Assembly (NCBI GenBank): GCA_035362835.1 | Contig: DAOSDY010000002.1 | Span: 1-64,000 of the forward strand | Direction: 5' to 3' | Length of the DNA stretch: 64,000 nucleotides | Origin: Melioribacteraceae bacterium | Lineage (GTDB): Bacteria; Bacteroidota; Ignavibacteria; Ignavibacteriales; Melioribacteraceae | Shown: positions 53,310 through 62,245 of the stretch, piece by piece | Layout of the letters: each line of letters starts with the position of its first letter | Position numbering within the stretch: the stretch's first letter is position 1 | Program-made: the position numbers and the translations under genes | Notes under the pieces: model-generated | Databases searched by the model: none | Seen by the model: only the letters and a program-made list of their open reading frames with translations | What the model was told of the DNA's origin: nothing

Positions 53310-55232
53310 GTGGAATTAGATAAGTCCAAATACAAAGTTCTGTTTGATATCGATTCTCCTGCAGATATCAGGAAATTAGCGCTACCCGAATTAAAAACTC
53401 TCTGCTCCGAAATTAGAGAGTATATGGTGGATGTAATTTCCCAGATAGGAGGACACTTCGGTGGCGGCCTTGGAACAGTAGAACTAACTGTTGCTCTTCA
53501 TCGCGTTTTCAATACTCCGGATGATCAGATTGTATGGGATACCGGACACCAGGCCTATCCACATAAAATTGTTACCGGAAGACGCGATCAGCTGGGAACT
53601 ATCAGACGATTGAACGGAATTAGCGGATTTCTAAAACGCTCTGAGAGCGAATACGACTCATTCGGTGCTGGTCATGCTTCAACATCTATTTCTGCCGCTC
53701 TTGGAATGGCCGTTGCAAGCGATATAAATAAATCGAATAAAAAAGTTGTTGCTGTAATAGGCGACGGCGCTATGACCGGAGGTATGGCCTACGAAGCGAT
53801 GAATAATTCCGGCATGCTTAAAAGCAACCTTATAGTTGTTCTGAATGATAACCAGATGTCTATTGCCCCGAATGTATGGCAGGTATCCAAATATTTTACC
53901 GAAATGATTTCGCATCCCGAATACAACAGATTCAAAGGTGCTATATGGGATCTCACTGGAAAGCTCGATAACTTCGGCGACCGTATCCGCAAAGTCGCTG
54001 TTAGAGTTGAACACGGTATTAAAGCTATTGTAACACCGGGAATGCTTTTCGAAGCTCTCGGATTCCGGTACTTCGGTCCGGTGAATGGCCACAACATAAA
54101 TCAACTGGTAAAACTGTTTGAACAGGTAAGAGAATTAAACGGGCCTATACTGGTTCATGTTTTAAGTGAAAAAGGAAAAGGATATAAACCTGCCGAAGGA
54201 CACTCTCAAAGACTTCACGCTTCTACTCCGTTTGATAAAATTACCGGTCAGGCAATTAAAAAAGGAAGTGCGCCTCAGTCGTATACATCCATTTTCGGGA
54301 ATGCTCTCGTTGAAGTTGCAAAGAATAATCCCAAAGTAATCGGAATAACTGCGGCTATGCCGGATGGTACCGGTCTCGATATCCTCCAGAAAGAATTGCC
54401 GGATCGTTATTATGATGTAGGAATAGCTGAAGAGCATGCTGTTACGTTCGCTGCGGGTATGGCTACACAGGGAATTATCCCTGTTGTTGCTATCTATTCT
54501 ACTTTCCTTCAGAGAGGATTCGACCAGATAATTCACGATGTGGCATTACAAAAGCTTCATGTGGTTTTCGTTCTCGATAGAGCCGGCCTTGTCGGTGCCG
54601 ATGGCCCTACTCATCACGGTACATTCGACCTTTCTTATCTCCGTATGATACCGGGTATGATTATTATGTCTCCTAAAGACGAAGCTGAATTGCGTGACAT
54701 GCTCTATACTGCGGTTAATTATAAAAAAGGTCCGGTTGCTATCAGGTATCCTCGCGGATCTGCTCTCGGTGTCCCTTTAAAAGACGGATTTGAAGAATTA
54801 CAACTGGCTAAGAGTGAGCTGATAAAAAGCGGCGAGGATATTGCAATCCTTGCTGTAGGAAATATGGTTGAGTATGCCGGGAAAGCTGCTCAGCTGCTTA
54901 TTGAAAAGGAGATTAGTCCGGAAATAATTAATATGAGATTTGTAAAACCTCTTGATACGGAACGTCTGGATGAAATTGCTTCACGATTCGATAAAATAAT
55001 AACAATTGAAGAGAATAGTATTGTCGGAGGCTTCGGTTCTGCTATTGCAGAATATTTCACTGATAAGAACTTTAAAAACAATATTCTTAGAATCGGATTA
55101 CCCGATTACTTCATCGATCATGGAACACAGGAAGAGCTTCATAAAATAATCGGAATTGATCCGGAAGGAATTTCTCTGAAGATCAGGGAATTTTGTAATA
55201 ATCTCGGTACTAAAAAAGAGGTGCTAACCTGA
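53310..55232 (+). CDS. dxs: 1-deoxy-D-xylulose-5-phosphate synthase
   Basis: The 640-residue thiamine diphosphate enzyme is the first step of the non-mevalonate isoprenoid pathway. GTG start with AAGAGGAA upstream. IGGHFGGGLGTVELTVALH, the ThDP-binding GDGAMTGGMAYEAMNNSG...LNDNQMSI, DGPTHHGTFDLSYLR and GIAEEHAVTFAAGMA are all present. The C-terminal transketolase domain ends with INMRFVKPLD and GGFGSAIAEYF. The stop overlaps the start of the next gene (TGATG). Confidence 0.96.
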   Translation: MELDKSKYKVLFDIDSPADIRKLALPELKTLCSEIREYMVDVISQIGGHFGGGLGTVELTVALHRVFNTPDDQIVWDTGHQAYPHKIVTGRRDQLGTIRRLNGISGFLKRSESEYDSFGAGHASTSISAALGMAVASDINKSNKKVVAVIGDGAMTGGMAYEAMNNSGMLKSNLIVVLNDNQMSIAPNVWQVSKYFTEMISHPEYNRFKGAIWDLTGKLDNFGDRIRKVAVRVEHGIKAIVTPGMLFEALGFRYFGPVNGHNINQLVKLFEQVRELNGPILVHVLSEKGKGYKPAEGHSQRLHASTPFDKITGQAIKKGSAPQSYTSIFGNALVEVAKNNPKVIGITAAMPDGTGLDILQKELPDRYYDVGIAEEHAVTFAAGMATQGIIPVVAIYSTFLQRGFDQIIHDVALQKLHVVFVLDRAGLVGADGPTHHGTFDLSYLRMIPGMIIMSPKDEAELRDMLYTAVNYKKGPVAIRYPRGSALGVPLKDGFEELQLAKSELIKSGEDIAILAVGNMVEYAGKAAQLLIEKEISPEIINMRFVKPLDTERLDEIASRFDKIITIEENSIVGGFGSAIAEYFTDKNFKNNILRIGLPDYFIDHGTQEELHKIIGIDPEGISLKIREFCNNLGTKKEVLT

Positions 55233-56233
55233 TGGAAAAGACCAAAGTTGGTGTTATCGGATTAGGGGGTATTGCACAGCTGGTTCACCTTCCAATAATT
55301 TCCCGGCTCGAAACCGTTAAGCTCGTGTCTGTTGCAGAGATTAATAAGAACAAGCTTAAGACCGCAGGTGAAAAATATTCCGGTGTCCGTCCATACGCAG
55401 ATTATAAAGAAATGATTGTGAATGAGGATCTGGACGCGGTTATAATCTCAACACCGACCGATACTCACGAGGAAATTGCTCTGGCCTGCCTTGAAAGTAA
55501 AAAAAATGTTTTAATTGAAAAACCGGTTGCCAGAAATTTCAGAGAAGCCAAAGAAATTGCTCAGGCTGCAAAAAAAGTTAAAAAAGTTGCAATGGTTGGG
55601 ATGAACTCGCGCTTCCGGCCGGATACTATGCTCTTGCGTAGTATTATAAACAGTGGTGAACTCGGTGATCTTTTTTATATAAATTGCAGCTGGCTCAGAC
55701 GGAAGAGCAGTGCACAAAAATGGTTTGTTAATAAAAACCTCTCCGGCGGCGGGGTTATAATCGATCTCGGTATTGTAATACTCGATCTTGCCCTCTGGAT
55801 GATGGGCCAGGATCAGATTCATTCGGTCTCAGTTCAGAAATTCGACCATACTAAAGATAAAATAGAAGACTCGGCAATCGGTATGATCCGGTTCCAGGAC
55901 GGGAAAGTGATAAACTTTGAAGTTAGCTGGGAACTCTATTCAAGTACAGATAGCTTCAACCTTACTGTCCATGGTACTAAAGGTACAGCGTGCATTAATC
56001 CGCTCCGCATTTTTAAGAAAACGGAATCGAGTCATATCGACTATTCACCGAATAAGAATTCAAATATTCAGAATCTGTTCCGTAAATCGTATGAAAACGA
56101 ATTGAGGCATTTTATAGGTGCTGTTAGAGAAGGTGCACCGGTTATCTCTTCAGTTGACGAATCATTAACAAGAATGAAATTACTGGAAGCTCTCTACAAA
56201 TCAGCAGAACATCAGAAGGAAATAAAACTCTAA
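55232..56233 (+). CDS. Gfo/Idh/MocA family oxidoreductase
   Basis: The 333-residue dehydrogenase has the N-terminal Rossmann motif VIGLGGIAQLVHLPII, the conserved EKPVARNF (catalytic-type Lys in EKP), and the C-terminal GGVIIDLGIVILDLALWMMG sheet domain. The active-site His seen in many members is not clear; I find LGIVILDLA in place of DxxxHxxD. Substrate is therefore uncertain, and it may be a non-typical member. It overlaps dxs by one base and is followed after three bases by the response regulator gene. Confidence 0.88.
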   Translation: MEKTKVGVIGLGGIAQLVHLPIISRLETVKLVSVAEINKNKLKTAGEKYSGVRPYADYKEMIVNEDLDAVIISTPTDTHEEIALACLESKKNVLIEKPVARNFREAKEIAQAAKKVKKVAMVGMNSRFRPDTMLLRSIINSGELGDLFYINCSWLRRKSSAQKWFVNKNLSGGGVIIDLGIVILDLALWMMGQDQIHSVSVQKFDHTKDKIEDSAIGMIRFQDGKVINFEVSWELYSSTDSFNLTVHGTKGTACINPLRIFKKTESSHIDYSPNKNSNIQNLFRKSYENELRHFIGAVREGAPVISSVDESLTRMKLLEALYKSAEHQKEIKL

Positions 56234-56236
56234 GCA

Positions 56237-56923
56237 ATGAAAATATTACTGGTAGACGACGAAAAGGACATTGTTGAATTTCTTGAGTATAATCTTCAGC
56301 AGGAAGGCTTCGAAGTTATCTCGGCTTATGACGGGCAGGAAGCTATTGAAAAATTGAAACACAAGCCCGACCTGATCATACTGGACATATTGATGCCTAA
56401 GATGGATGGTTTCGAAACCTGTCAGAAAATACGCGGTCTAAGCGAATTCAAAAATGTCCCTGTAATTTTTTTAACCGCCAAATCGGCCGAAGTTGATGAG
56501 ATTAAAGGCCTGAATCTCGGTGCCGATGATTTTATACGGAAACCAATCTCTCCCAAAAAATTAATAGCACGCGTTAAATCCAATCTCCGCAAAAGTGATT
56601 CATCCTCATTGGATAAGAGATTCGAACGTGAGATTAGCATTGGCCCGTTACTCATTAATCGGGAAAATTATACGGTCAGTCTTGAAGGCAAATTAATAAT
56701 TCTTCCGCGAAAGGAATTTGAAATCCTGGCTTTCCTGGCGGCCAATCCCGGCAAAGTTTATCATCGCGATAAAATACTCTCCGATGTTTGGGGCAAAGAT
56801 ATTTATGTAGTTGAAAGAACGGTTGATGTGCATATCAGGAAGATAAGGGAAAAATTAGGTAAGCATTCCAATTTAATAGAAACAATTAAAGGAGTAGGTT
56901 ATCGTTTCAAGAATCTGGAGTGA
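56237..56923 (+). CDS. OmpR/PhoB-type response regulator
   Basis: The 228-residue protein has a receiver domain with D7, D8 and phospho-acceptor D50 in LIILDILMPKMDG, the conserved FLTAKS and FIRKPIS (Lys). A winged-helix DNA-binding domain (about 130-226) contains LPRKEFEILAFLAANPGKVYHR and VDVHIRKIREKLG, GVGYRF. It is paired with the histidine kinase just downstream and is preceded by the oxidoreductase after three bases. PhoB-like from sequence; phosphate genes are not nearby, so the stimulus is unknown. Confidence 0.92.
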   Translation: MKILLVDDEKDIVEFLEYNLQQEGFEVISAYDGQEAIEKLKHKPDLIILDILMPKMDGFETCQKIRGLSEFKNVPVIFLTAKSAEVDEIKGLNLGADDFIRKPISPKKLIARVKSNLRKSDSSSLDKRFEREISIGPLLINRENYTVSLEGKLIILPRKEFEILAFLAANPGKVYHRDKILSDVWGKDIYVVERTVDVHIRKIREKLGKHSNLIETIKGVGYRFKNLE

Positions 56924-56951
56924 GATAGTAAAATCCCTTTCTTTCTCATGG

Positions 56952-57944
56952 ATGTATGCCCCGGTGATTATCCTGCTCGATCTTTTATTCCTTCTGGCTT
57001 TTTCAATTTTAAATGATTTTGAACCGGATGCTTTTTTAATCTCGGTTCTTTTTTCATCCCTTTTAACTTTTCTCATTCTTTTGACAATCGGCTCTAAAAG
57101 AAAAAATGAACTGACCAAAATCAGAAACATAATTAAAGGGATCAGAGAAAATTCTTATTCAAATACTGACGAAATTAAATTGGGAAAACACCTAGTTGAA
57201 TTGGAAAATGAAATTAGAGAGATGTTTTTTAGAACAAAGAATGATATCTCAAATCTGAAAAAGCTTGAACAGGTTCGTACCGAGTTCCTCGGAAATGTCT
57301 CGCATGAATTGCGTACACCTATTTTTGCAATTCAGGGTTTTTTAGAAACACTGTTGGACGGTGCTATGTACGATAATAAAGTCAACCGCACCTTTCTTCA
57401 GAAAGCGAATCAGCATACTCATAACCTCAACAATCTTTTAAATGATCTGATCGATATTTCAATGATTGAATCCGGACAGATGAGAATGAGTTTCAGATAC
57501 TTTGATACAAACGAATTTATGTCAGGTATAATTTCCGAGATGAAACCTCTTGCCGATAGTAAAAAGATTAGTCTGGTCTTTAACCGTGACCCCGGCAATG
57601 CAAAGCTTTTCGGGGATAAGGAAAAAATAAAACAGGTAATGGTCAACCTGATTATGAATGCAATTAAATATACGGAAAAAGGTCAGGTTGAAATTGGAGT
57701 TGTTGATGAGGGTAAAAGAGGAAAAATCTATGTTAAGGATACCGGTATTGGAATCTCTGATTCCGACCTGAGCAGAATATTTGAAAGATTTTACAGAGTT
57801 GATAGAGACAGATCCCGCCAACAGGGCGGTACCGGACTCGGACTGGCCATTTCCAAGCATATTATCGAAGCTCACGGTGCCAAAATTGATGTAAAGAGCA
57901 GATTAGGGGAAGGCAGCACTTTCACATTTTCACTTAAAAAGTAA
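56952..57944 (+). CDS. PhoR-like sensor histidine kinase
   Basis: The 330-residue kinase has two membrane helices at the N-terminus (about 2-20 and 27-47) with almost no periplasmic loop, then a HAMP-like/helical linker. The H-box is GNVSHELRTPIFAIQGF with H118, the N-box VNLIMNAIKYTE, G1 KDTGIGIS, F-box FERFYRVDRDRS and G2 GGTGLGLAIS. The short loop suggests it senses through the membrane or a partner. ATG 56952 has no ribosome site; the frame is open upstream to 56898, and GGAG at 56917 precedes ATA 56925, so the true start may lie earlier. Confidence 0.9.
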   Translation: MYAPVIILLDLLFLLAFSILNDFEPDAFLISVLFSSLLTFLILLTIGSKRKNELTKIRNIIKGIRENSYSNTDEIKLGKHLVELENEIREMFFRTKNDISNLKKLEQVRTEFLGNVSHELRTPIFAIQGFLETLLDGAMYDNKVNRTFLQKANQHTHNLNNLLNDLIDISMIESGQMRMSFRYFDTNEFMSGIISEMKPLADSKKISLVFNRDPGNAKLFGDKEKIKQVMVNLIMNAIKYTEKGQVEIGVVDEGKRGKIYVKDTGIGISDSDLSRIFERFYRVDRDRSRQQGGTGLGLAISKHIIEAHGAKIDVKSRLGEGSTFTFSLKK

Positions 57945-58000
57945 TTTTTTGTTGGATTTTTGAAGGTTATTCTTATGTTTATTTACTCCAAATGCTTTTA

Positions 58001-58029
58001 TTGACTTCAATCTGTTCAATTCCTATATT
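58001..58029 (+). promoter_or_regulatory. Promoter of rplU-rpmA
   Basis: TTGACT (58001-58006) and TATATT (58024-58029) are separated by exactly 17 bases, matching a sigma-70-type promoter. The -10 side also reads TATATTTA, close to TAnnTTTG. The rplU ATG follows 33 bases later, after the GGAGGT ribosome site. Confidence 0.6.
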
Positions 58030-58062
58030 TACCGCTCAAATTTTGACTAATTGGAGGTATTG

Positions 58063-58371
58063 ATGTTTGCTGTTGTAGATATTGCCGGGCAACAGTTCAA
58101 GGTAACCGAAAACAAGAAGTATTATGTTCCCAGACTTGAAGCAGCACCCGATTCGGAAATAGTATTCGACAATGTTTTATTATTAAGCGATGATAAAACT
58201 ACTAAAATAGGTACTCCCTCTGTTAAAGGAGCTAAAGTACACGCAAAAGTTCTCGAGCATCTTAAAGATGATAAAGTAATTGTTTTCAAGAAGAAAAGAA
58301 TTATTTCTTATAAACGTACAAGAGGACACAGACAATTTTTAACAAGAATAGAAGTAACTAAGATATCTTAG
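58063..58371 (+). CDS. rplU: 50S ribosomal protein L21
   Basis: The 102-residue protein begins with MFAVVDIAGQQFKV. An in-frame TTG at 58051 lies inside the ribosome site GGAGGT, so ATG 58063 is the correct start. KVTENKKYYVPRLEAAPDSE, VLLLSDD and the basic C-terminal KKKRIISYKRTRGHRQFL are typical. Followed by rpmA after 17 bases, as in most bacteria. Confidence 0.97.
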   Translation: MFAVVDIAGQQFKVTENKKYYVPRLEAAPDSEIVFDNVLLLSDDKTTKIGTPSVKGAKVHAKVLEHLKDDKVIVFKKKRIISYKRTRGHRQFLTRIEVTKIS

Positions 58372-58388
58372 TTGCCGGAGGATTATAA

Positions 58389-58649
58389 ATGGCACATAAA
58401 AAAGGTCAAGGTTCATCACGTAATGGTAGGGACAGTAATCCCCAATATCTTGGTGTAAAAGCTTATGGCGGCGAAAAAGTCTCTGCCGGTTCTATTCTGG
58501 TCAGACAGAAGGGAACCAACTTTCATCCCGGAAAAAATGTAAAGAAAGCCGGCGATCATTCATTATTTGCTATTGTTGATGGATTTGTAAAATTCGAAAG
58601 GAAGAAGAACGACAGAAAATTCATCAGCGTTTACGAAACGAACGCATAA
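58389..58649 (+). CDS. rpmA: 50S ribosomal protein L27
   Basis: The 86-residue protein starts [20 protein letters not shown], without the N-terminal extension cleaved in Firmicutes. [21 protein letters not shown] and [17 protein letters not shown] are diagnostic. The gene is preceded by GCCGGAGGA and ends before a terminator. Confidence 0.97.
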   Translation: MAHKKGQGSSRNGRDSNPQYLGVKAYGGEKVSAGSILVRQKGTNFHPGKNVKKAGDHSLFAIVDGFVKFERKKNDRKFISVYETNA

Positions 58650-58662
58650 GTCTTAAGTATAA

Positions 58663-58692
58663 AAAAACCCTCCTGCTCGGGAGGGTTTTTTG
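58663..58692. terminator. Rho-independent terminator shared by rpmA and mdh
   Basis: AAAAACCCTCC and GGGAGGGTTTTT form a strong stem around TGCTC. Runs of A before and T after allow function on both strands, so it can also end the convergent mdh transcript. Confidence 0.9.
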
Positions 58693-58711
58693 TTTTAAAT
58701 GTTTTGCAAAA

Positions 58712-59677
58712 TCAAAAACCGAGTCTTTCCATATCTGCAACAAGTTCTTTGACGGCTTTAACAGAATTATCCATCAAACTCTTCTCTTCGTCATTAAGTG
58801 TAAGTTCAATTATCTTTTCAGCACCGCCTGATCCAAGGACTGCCGGAACACCAACGTAATAGCCATTTATCCCGAATTCACCGTTCAAAAACGCGCAGGT
58901 TGGTAATACGCGTTTCTCATCGTAGATAATTGCTTCTGCCATAGCAATTGCAGCTGATGCCGGTGAATAAAAAGCGGATCCGGTTTTAAGTAGCTTAACA
59001 ACTTCTCCTCCGGCCATTTTTGTTCTGTTTACCATAGCATCCATTACTTCTTTGGCTTTAGCTTTATCGTTGTATTTTCTTTCAAGAAGCTCCATTACCG
59101 GTATACCGTTTATATTTGCGTATCTGACAAGCGGAACCATTGTATCGCCATGTCCGCCAAGTACCAGTGCGTTTACGTCTTTTACTGATACTCCCAATTC
59201 CCATGCAATAAATGTTGAGAACCTGGATGAATCGAGAACGCCTGCCTGTCCGATTACTTTATTTGTCGCGAAGCCGGTAACCTTCTGGCACAATGTAACC
59301 ATCGCGTCAAGTGGGTTGGAGATTACAATGATAATCGAATTAGGTGCATACTTTTTAACATTCTCTGCGACCGTCTGCATTATCTTTGCATTTGTAACTA
59401 GCAGATCATCACGGCTCATTCCGGGCTTGCGGGGTAAGCCTGCCGTAATAATAACTAGATCCGATCCTTCAATATCCTTATAATCATTTGTCCCTTTCAC
59501 TGCCACATCAAACTGGTCGATACGGGAAGCTTCTGCAATATCCAGTCCTTTCCCCTGAGGAAGGTCTTCAACTATATCATATAATACTACGTCACCCAGT
59601 TGTTTCATTGCAATCAATTGAGTGAGTACGCCGCCAATTTGTCCTCCGCCGATTAAGGCAATCTTTTTTCTTGACAT
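58712..59677 (-). CDS. mdh: Malate dehydrogenase
   Basis: The 321-residue NAD-dependent enzyme of the citric acid cycle is of the LDH-like type III MDH form found in Chlorobi and Bacteroidota. [18 protein letters not shown] binds [16 protein letters not shown] carries the substrate arginines; [23 protein letters not shown] and the catalytic His in GGHGDTMVP are all present. Convergent with rpmA across the terminator. Confidence 0.96.
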   Translation of the reverse strand: MSRKKIALIGGGQIGGVLTQLIAMKQLGDVVLYDIVEDLPQGKGLDIAEASRIDQFDVAVKGTNDYKDIEGSDLVIITAGLPRKPGMSRDDLLVTNAKIMQTVAENVKKYAPNSIIIVISNPLDAMVTLCQKVTGFATNKVIGQAGVLDSSRFSTFIAWELGVSVKDVNALVLGGHGDTMVPLVRYANINGIPVMELLERKYNDKAKAKEVMDAMVNRTKMAGGEVVKLLKTGSAFYSPASAAIAMAEAIIYDEKRVLPTCAFLNGEFGINGYYVGVPAVLGSGGAEKIIELTLNDEEKSLMDNSVKAVKELVADMERLGF

Positions 59678-59781
59678 AATTTCTCCACTTGTTTTATTAA
59701 AAAGATTTTCAGATAAAATATAGGAAGATTAATCTAAAATGACACAAAGAAAATTTGTTAATTCTACGGTTTGTCTTTTAT

Positions 59782-60210
59782 TTATTCGCTTAAGGAGATG
59801 GTTAGAATTGTCTCTGTTCCCTCAGGTGTAAATCTGTAACTGAGGTTATCAAGAAATGATTTCATGATATGTATTCCTCTGCCGCTGTCTTTCAGGATGT
59901 TCTCGGGTTTGGTTGGGTCGGGTACTTTTGCGAGATCAAACCCGTTCCCTTGGTCCTTAATTATTATTGTCATCTTTTCTGAATCGATGTTGACGGTAAT
60001 TTTTACTTTTTTATCGGAATTATTTTTGTTGCCATGTACAATACTGTTAGAAACAGCTTCTGAGAATGAAAGGGAGAGATTATTAAATTTATCCTCCGGT
60101 AATCCTGCCTCTTGAGCTATATTTATTATGAAATGATCCAATTCGGGTAATAAATCGGCATCACTTGAAACTTCCTTTATGTAAGTTTTATCTGGCAAGA
60201 TTGACTCCAT
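59782..60210 (-). CDS. RsbW-like anti-sigma/serine kinase
   Basis: The 142-residue HATPase-only protein has N-box LSFSEAVSNSIVHGN, G1 IIKDQGNGFDL and G2 GRGIHIMKSFLDNL. It resembles RsbW/SpoIIAB-type regulators that phosphorylate an anti-sigma antagonist or bind a sigma factor. No partner gene (rsbV, sigma factor) is adjacent, so its target is elsewhere. It lies 104 bases upstream, in transcription, of mdh. Confidence 0.88.
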   Translation of the reverse strand: MESILPDKTYIKEVSSDADLLPELDHFIINIAQEAGLPEDKFNNLSLSFSEAVSNSIVHGNKNNSDKKVKITVNIDSEKMTIIIKDQGNGFDLAKVPDPTKPENILKDSGRGIHIMKSFLDNLSYRFTPEGTETILTISLSE

Positions 60211-60281
60211 AATATTACAGTGAAAAATATAATTAGATTATTAATGGTGCAATATTTTTGGTGACAGAGATCAAATTTATA

Positions 60282-62183
60282 TTAAAACCTGTAGATCAAT
60301 TTCAGGTTAAATGAAATCATCTCTCTTCTTGTGTTATCGGCATTTATAAATTCATACCATCCGTAAGTTCTAAATGACAATGATCCGCTTAAATCGATGC
60401 TAATTTCTGTTGCAGGTCCAATGCTTTCGTACTCAGATATTTTTTTCTTCTCTTTACCATTCAATATATCAAATGTTGTCAAAGAAAAAAACCTCACCCC
60501 GATACCTATGTTAATTCCCGGCAGTTCATAGAAGATTTTCGGCTCTGTATAGATTTCATTTAGATATCTCTGCGGTTTACTTGTAAAAGAGGACCAGCTG
60601 AAATCTCCCTGCTCGGACTGTTTTAAATAACCTGTCATGAATAACCGGAAGTTTTTATAAGGTATATAGTTGGTTGAATCCCTGAATACAAACTGCCTGA
60701 ACGAATAACTTCTGAAATTCGGATTCAGTTCTTCGTAATCGAATACTGTATAATTAGCCATAACTTCAGCCGAATTCGAAGATGTCAATTTCCCTGATGT
60801 AAATGTGCCTCCCGAAGCCAGTTTCAGTATCCTTTTAATATTATTATTTGAACTACGTGCGGAGAAAATGTAAACTGTTTTATTCAAACTTCCTTCTAAG
60901 TTTATAAACGCTTTAAAATATGGATTAAAAATTCTTTCGTATTGTATACGTCCTATACTAAGCAGCTCATCGCGGTCATCAAAATTTAAGGAACTCGGAG
61001 TATCGTATACCAGCTTTCTGTGAAATACACTGATCTGAAAAAGGTCGCTGTCCGTCAGTTTCCATAAACCTGATAGCGAGACAATAGCCAGTTTTGATGA
61101 GTTGTTTTTCTGAGCCTCGTTTAACTCACGCTCATTAATTATTATCGGACTTAAACCATCAATTTTTCTCGGCTGATGTTTTTCATCTCTTTCGGAGAAT
61201 GAGAACCTGAAAGCCAGATTAAGATCTTCTGTTCTGTATTCGGCAGAAGTAGCGAATTCAAGCCGGAACTCCTGAATACGTGAATCGAATGCTGTTGAAG
61301 AAGGATTCTTAATGCTTGCGTACCTCGTTATTCTTTCAATGTCCCGCCATACTACTTTTGTGTATGCGTCGATTGATAGGGGGGAGTCGGATGGCAGAAA
61401 TCTTATTCTGTCCTGTATTAAATAATTTGTTTCAAGCCGGCTCTGAATGTTATTATCAATACCGAATTCGTCAATAGTGGGTTGGTCTGCAGCAAAATAA
61501 AAGTCCTTTCGCTGATGTGCAAATAAAGCTGATATAGTGTTGCTGAAATTAAGATCAATGTCGCTCTTAATGTCTACATTCATATATCTGAAAGTGTTTT
61601 TTCTGGGAGAGATGTCCTCGTTCTGAAATTTTAATAATGAGGAGATTTCAAAATCGCCCATAATCATTTGATCGAGCCCGGCTTCCGTACCGTATAGAAA
61701 TCCATTATCCTTTTCACCTATCTGATTGTTGTTTGAAAATCCTCCGTATGGTGTGATCTCTATATTTGAAGAAGGCTTAAACTTCACAAAAGCTGAAGAG
61801 TTTAATATGGATGTTTTATTTATAGCTACCTGTCTGTCGTCGGAGAAAATAGTACTATTCAGAAGTAGACCGAATTTGAGCAGACTTGAAATATCGTACT
61901 GACCGAATAACCAGAGATATTGCTCATCTTTAATATTATTGTTTACGCTCTTAATAATTGTTGAATTAAAATTTTCGTTAATCCCAAAGAATAAACGGTC
62001 GTTTGTGTAGAAATGTCTGAGCCGCGTAGAAAAATTATAGGTATTAAGCTGCTTGTCTAGATTTATGTTAAAGTCTTTTATTGAAAATGCTTTTAAAGAA
62101 TAGTGAAGACTATCCCTCTCCATCTGAGCTGTTAATGCGACAGGAAAAATTAAGAGAAGGAGATATGTCCAGATTTTAGACAA
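60282..62183 (-). CDS. Large outer-membrane beta-barrel-like protein
   Basis: The 633-residue protein has a signal peptide (1-19, LTAQ). The mature part is built of alternating hydrophobic/polar strands with aromatic ends (NFSTRLRHFYTNDRLFFGIN, LKFGLLLNSTIF, ASVRF-like turns) and ends in FNLKLIYRF, the terminal aromatic typical of outer-membrane proteins. No TonB box or plug is visible. I recognise no family. It may be a porin-like or surface-structure protein. Single gene, following the beta-CASP gene in transcription by 62 bases. Confidence 0.78.
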   Translation of the reverse strand: MSKIWTYLLLLIFPVALTAQMERDSLHYSLKAFSIKDFNINLDKQLNTYNFSTRLRHFYTNDRLFFGINENFNSTIIKSVNNNIKDEQYLWLFGQYDISSLLKFGLLLNSTIFSDDRQVAINKTSILNSSAFVKFKPSSNIEITPYGGFSNNNQIGEKDNGFLYGTEAGLDQMIMGDFEISSLLKFQNEDISPRKNTFRYMNVDIKSDIDLNFSNTISALFAHQRKDFYFAADQPTIDEFGIDNNIQSRLETNYLIQDRIRFLPSDSPLSIDAYTKVVWRDIERITRYASIKNPSSTAFDSRIQEFRLEFATSAEYRTEDLNLAFRFSFSERDEKHQPRKIDGLSPIIINERELNEAQKNNSSKLAIVSLSGLWKLTDSDLFQISVFHRKLVYDTPSSLNFDDRDELLSIGRIQYERIFNPYFKAFINLEGSLNKTVYIFSARSSNNNIKRILKLASGGTFTSGKLTSSNSAEVMANYTVFDYEELNPNFRSYSFRQFVFRDSTNYIPYKNFRLFMTGYLKQSEQGDFSWSSFTSKPQRYLNEIYTEPKIFYELPGINIGIGVRFFSLTTFDILNGKEKKKISEYESIGPATEISIDLSGSLSFRTYGWYEFINADNTRREMISFNLKLIYRF

Positions 62184-62245
62184 ATTTGATTGCGCTTTGT
62201 GATGAGTTAATAAAACAATTTATTAATAACTTCTCCTAAAAGCAC

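Noticed and set aside
58051..58062. TTG 58051 as start of rplU
   Set aside because: It lies within the GGAGGT ribosome site; L21 proteins begin with the MxAVV sequence found at ATG 58063.
59052..59483. 143-residue plus-strand frame opposite mdh
   Set aside because: Antisense to an intact, highly conserved mdh; composition is that of a shadow frame.
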